NCBI GenBank assembly: GCA_023423995.1
Contig: JAFAEL010000215.1
Coordinates: forward strand, 1-8,042
DNA length: 8,042 nucleotides
DNA from: Pseudomonadota bacterium
GTDB lineage: Bacteria > Pseudomonadota > Alphaproteobacteria > Rhizobiales > Beijerinckiaceae
Direction of reading: 5' to 3'
This document shows positions 5,910 through 8,042 of the stretch, piece by piece. Under the pieces are notes generated by a model, which was not told where the DNA came from, searched no databases, and saw nothing but the letters and a program-made list of their open reading frames with translations. How positions within the stretch are numbered: position 1 is the first letter of the stretch; each line of letters opens with the position of its first letter. The translations under genes and the position numbers were made by a program.

Positions 5910-7121
5910 TCAGACGAATGCCATCTGCGCGCACGAGGGTCCGAACTCTTCGATGAACTGGTTCAACAGGTCGCGCGGCACCAGCCCAGGCTGATCTCGC
6001 GCTGCCGCGACGGGCTCGAGCTCCAAGAGGCCTGGATCCCCCGGCCAGACTGCGCCAGCCAGGCCGATGTGAGCGGGCCTGCCCCGGATGGCGGAATTCA
6101 TGACGTCGAAGCCGTCGATCGCGAGGCACGCCAGGCTGGCGAGGCTGCGGGGATAGAACCTGATGGTGCTGTGGTTCTGCAGCTCGACACCCCACCACTT
6201 GTTCCAGTCAGAGACGCGACCAAGGAACTCGAGCCGCTGCAGACCCGCGTCGCAGGCGTAGCGGATCGTCTCAAGCGTGAGGAGCGTTCCGGGGGAGACT
6301 TTATGGAAGGTCTCGTCGTAGGCGATCTTCAGCTCCCAAAGACAATCGTTGTGCACGATCGCCAGTCTCGCTGCGACAGTGTCATCGCCGATCCGAAGAA
6401 AGAACAGGCGGAGGCGGCCGTCTTCAGCCAGAGCGCTGGAGTAGGTTTCGAAGAAGCGCTTCCGCGCTGGATTGGGCAGAATGGCGGAACCGCAACTGCC
6501 CTTCCACCCTGATGCCTCGAGCCGCAGGAAGGCCGAGAGGGAGACGTCCACTTGATCGGGCTCGGGAGCTATGGCCGTCATGGTCACCGGGCCGAGCTTC
6601 TCCGCAAGTCTCAGCTTTCGGCGGATGTCGGCTCGGCGGGAGCTCGATATCCGGCTGAGGACCTCTTCGAAGCCGCCATAGAGCGGAACGGCTGGACTGG
6701 TCCCGCCGTCACTCACGTGCATGAAATCGCCGTATCCCAAGGCCGAGCGCAGGGCGACCGTCTCGGGACCGTTCGCAGGCACGCGTGACAGAAGGATCGG
6801 TCGTCCGATCTGCCGCAGTTCGGCAAGGAGCTCCTCAAGAGGAGCCAAGCCGGAATAGAGCAACTGAGAAGGCTCGTGCAGATCGCGACCGATGGACCTG
6901 TAGCGCGACACGCCTCTGCTGCCGACGCACTCGAAGGGAGCGATCGCCGCCGGCTCGCCCTTCTTGACCAGCACGTAGATCGCAGGCGCAGCCTGGCTGG
7001 CCGATAGGGCTGCCGAGAAGAACTCGTGCCTGAGAAGGGGGCTTCGCTGACGGTCGGCGAGGTGATTCCACGCCGCACGCAGCGACTGGAATTCATCCCA
7101 GGTGTCGATGAGCTTCAGCAC
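5910..7121 (-). CDS. GNAT-fold acetyltransferase, BioF2/CelD-like
   Basis: 403 residues from GTG (no earlier in-frame start is evident; CCTCC on the plus strand at 7134-7138 gives a GGAGG site, 12 bases away and rather distant). The pattern is that of the double-GNAT acetyltransferase family found with cellulose and exopolysaccharide genes (Acetyltransf_6). It has a basic helix SSSRRADIRRKLRLAEKLG near 160-180, a FLRLEASGWKGSCG segment, and the core GNAT strand-helix with AARLAIVHNDCLWELKIAY, then the acyl-CoA-binding turn KVSPGTLLTLETIRYA, then LEFLGRVSDWNKWW. Members are thought to transfer acyl groups to sugars or peptides, acting in the cytoplasm; the substrate here is unknown. No glycosyltransferase or polymerase is seen beside it. 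Codon use seems less GC-driven than in the dehydrogenase, perhaps a sign of a more accessory gene. The stop converges on the microprotein gene. Confidence 0.8.
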   Translation of the reverse strand: MLKLIDTWDEFQSLRAAWNHLADRQRSPLLRHEFFSAALSASQAAPAIYVLVKKGEPAAIAPFECVGSRGVSRYRSIGRDLHEPSQLLYSGLAPLEELLAELRQIGRPILLSRVPANGPETVALRSALGYGDFMHVSDGGTSPAVPLYGGFEEVLSRISSSRRADIRRKLRLAEKLGPVTMTAIAPEPDQVDVSLSAFLRLEASGWKGSCGSAILPNPARKRFFETYSSALAEDGRLRLFFLRIGDDTVAARLAIVHNDCLWELKIAYDETFHKVSPGTLLTLETIRYACDAGLQRLEFLGRVSDWNKWWGVELQNHSTIRFYPRSLASLACLAIDGFDVMNSAIRGRPAHIGLAGAVWPGDPGLLELEPVAAARDQPGLVPRDLLNQFIEEFGPSCAQMAFV

Positions 7122-7178
7122 GAGCCCGAGGCCCCTCCAGGCATCCGTATGAGCGCTCCGGCGATCGAGTCCAAGTAT

Positions 7179-7189
7179 CTACGACGTAG
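7179..7189. other. Short inverted repeat upstream of the acetyltransferase
   Basis: CTACG-A-CGTAG lies 58 bases upstream of the GTG start of the acetyltransferase, within the 174-base gap that separates it from the small RMF-like gene. It might be an operator half-site pair, but five-base arms occur often by chance. Nothing else in this gap is recognisable. Confidence 0.2.
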
Positions 7190-7295
7190 TACCCATGGCG
7201 GCAGCCGGTACCGACTTGCCGTCCCATCCCTCTGGAAGGCCGCCTGCGCAAGCCGTGCCGCTTTTCGCGAGCTTCTTCGCCGGGCTGGCCGCCCC

Positions 7296-7499
7296 TCATG
7301 CCGCCTCGTCACGACGCTGGTCGGGCGGCGGTGCCGTGATCGGGGCGAGCACGGTGAAGGTTCCGTCGTCGGCACACCGCCACCCATCCAGCCAGAGTTC
7401 GTGTTGGAGGGAATTGACCGGGTAAGGGCAGCTCTCGATGGGCAGGCCGTCCAATCCCGCCTCGGCTCCTTCGTTCAGGAACTTGCTACGGTCGAACAT
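7296..7499 (-). CDS. Ribosome modulation factor-like small protein
   Basis: 67 residues. The segment ESCPYPVNSLQHELWLDGWR (22-41) carries the Rmf-family pattern CPY, a short variable turn, then WLxGWR, as in E. coli RMF where CPYQ and QWLGGWR occupy the same places. The N terminus (SKFLNEGAEAGLDG) matches the helix-with-glycines that precedes it in RMF and in the related small CrpP-type proteins. RMF binds stationary-phase 70S ribosomes and promotes inactive 100S dimers; whether this homologue does so is inference. The start is secure: AAGGAG (7507-7512) lies seven bases before the ATG. The C-terminal tail (FTVLAPITAPPPDQRRDEAA) is longer than in RMF. A candidate EcfG promoter lies just upstream, fitting a stationary or stress role. 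It precedes the acetyltransferase by 174 bases on the same strand. Confidence 0.75.
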   Translation of the reverse strand: MFDRSKFLNEGAEAGLDGLPIESCPYPVNSLQHELWLDGWRCADDGTFTVLAPITAPPPDQRRDEAA

Positions 7500-7798
7500 C
7501 GCGGCACTCCTTCAGGAGGGCTCGCCAAGAAAACGCCCGTGAAAGCCGAGAGTTCAGAACCTCGGGTCGGGACTCGTGAAGACGCGGCGCTTCACCGTGC
7601 ACCGGGACGGCACATCGCCTGCCGACCGCTCCGGCCCGGCTCCATGGTGACGGAGCGCCGCGAAGCCTACCTGCTCCGGCCGTCGGCTCAGGACAGCGCC
7701 TTTTACCGTCAGATCTCCTCCGCCCTACCCTGCCTCGCAATCATCCGGAAACGGCCGGAACGGAAGAACCTGGGCTAGAGAAGGCCGGGGCACGATCA
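7500..7798. other. 299-base intergenic stretch
   Basis: Lies between the divergent RMF-like gene (minus) and the exported protein gene (plus). Apart from the promoter and ribosome binding site of the RMF-like gene at its left edge, I see no RNA gene, repeat, or convincing coding frame. Open frames across it on both strands are antisense or out-of-frame readings without ribosome binding sites. It may hold the promoter of the exported gene, but I could not pick one out. Confidence 0.5.
7532..7556 (-). promoter_or_regulatory. Candidate EcfG-type promoter for the RMF-like gene
   Basis: On the minus strand TGAAC (7552-7556) is followed after 16 bases by CGTT (7532-7535). Against the EcfG consensus GGAAC-N16/17-CGTT only the first base differs. 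The transcript would start near 7525, leaving about 25 bases of leader that contains the AAGGAG site. The placement is what a real promoter of this gene would need. Confidence 0.4.
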
Positions 7799-8042
7799 GT
7801 GAGTCAGGTGACGAGGCGCAATCGTTTGGGTCGGGTATCGCCGGCTTGTGTCCTGACGCTGGCTTCGGCCCTGCTGCTCCCGCAACCGGCCTTCGCCCAG
7901 GACGTCTCCTCGGATCGCGCGGAGATGGATCTCGCCGCAGGACGTGCGCTGTTTCAGAACTCGCCTTTGTACGACAGGATCGTCGAAGTGCGCCCCCCGG
8001 TCGTGCTGACCGCAGCCGAGGCTCCCGTACGGCCCGCCACCC
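7799..8042 (+). CDS. Exported protein, 3' end beyond the window
   Basis: The first 81 codons of an open frame starting at GTG 7799 (alternative GTG at 7808). The N terminus is a clear signal peptide: basic residues (TRRNRLGR), a hydrophobic core (ACVLTLASALLLP), and a cleavage motif AFA before QDVSS near residue 35. The start of the mature part (MDLAAGRALFQNSPLYDRIV, then Pro/Ala/Val-rich sequence) shows no domain I recognise. A Shine-Dalgarno is weak: a G-rich run at 7787-7790 is eight bases before the GTG. The gene is open at the window end, so length and function are unknown. Confidence 0.6.
   Translation, partial: MSQVTRRNRLGRVSPACVLTLASALLLPQPAFAQDVSSDRAEMDLAAGRALFQNSPLYDRIVEVRPPVVLTAAEAPVRPAT

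Noticed and set aside
7026..7778. A 250-residue plus-strand open frame antisense to the RMF-like gene and part of the acetyltransferase
   Set aside because: It has no ribosome binding site, no recognisable domain, and covers two minus-strand genes with good starts and family motifs.

Overview
The window looks like chromosomal DNA of a high-GC alphaproteobacterium, most likely Hyphomicrobiales (the Methylobacterium/Bosea/Bradyrhizobium neighbourhood). This rests on strong GC bias in third codon positions, two copies of the hyphenated palindrome built on GTCATGGCCGGGCTTGTCCC that is scattered through genomes of that order, candidate EcfG-type (general stress sigma) promoters, and the gene families present. 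Assignment below the order is a guess.

Left part (1-4040, plus strand): an inverted repeat, a Mo/W-bis-MGD formate dehydrogenase alpha subunit with an N-terminal iron-sulfur wire, a second copy of the same inverted repeat, then a protein of the ketopantoate reductase (PanE/ApbA) family. The dehydrogenase should oxidise formate to CO2 and pass electrons to NAD-reducing partner subunits that are not in the window. A strong hairpin at 4051-4077 closes this unit.

Middle part (4092-5556, minus strand): a small exported arginine-rich protein made of two 24-residue cysteine-bounded repeats, and upstream of it tRNA-dihydrouridine synthase DusA. A 224-base divergent spacer with a perfect 14-bp palindrome separates dusA from a 31-residue single-helix membrane microprotein on the plus strand (5781-5876), which has a very good ribosome binding site.

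Right part (5910-8042): a BioF2/CelD-like GNAT acetyltransferase and, upstream on the same strand, a 67-residue ribosome-modulation-factor-like protein with a candidate EcfG promoter. A 299-base stretch with no gene of its own follows, then the start of an exported protein that runs off the window end.

The genes read as a metabolic pair (formate dehydrogenase plus reductase) next to housekeeping and small stress or envelope genes. I see no transposase, phage gene, CRISPR array, or complete RNA gene, and no evidence for a new multi-gene system. The items most worth a look are the missing cluster ligands in the dehydrogenase, the repeat pair bracketing it, the duplicated cysteine-bounded secreted protein, the microprotein, and the two candidate stress promoters.
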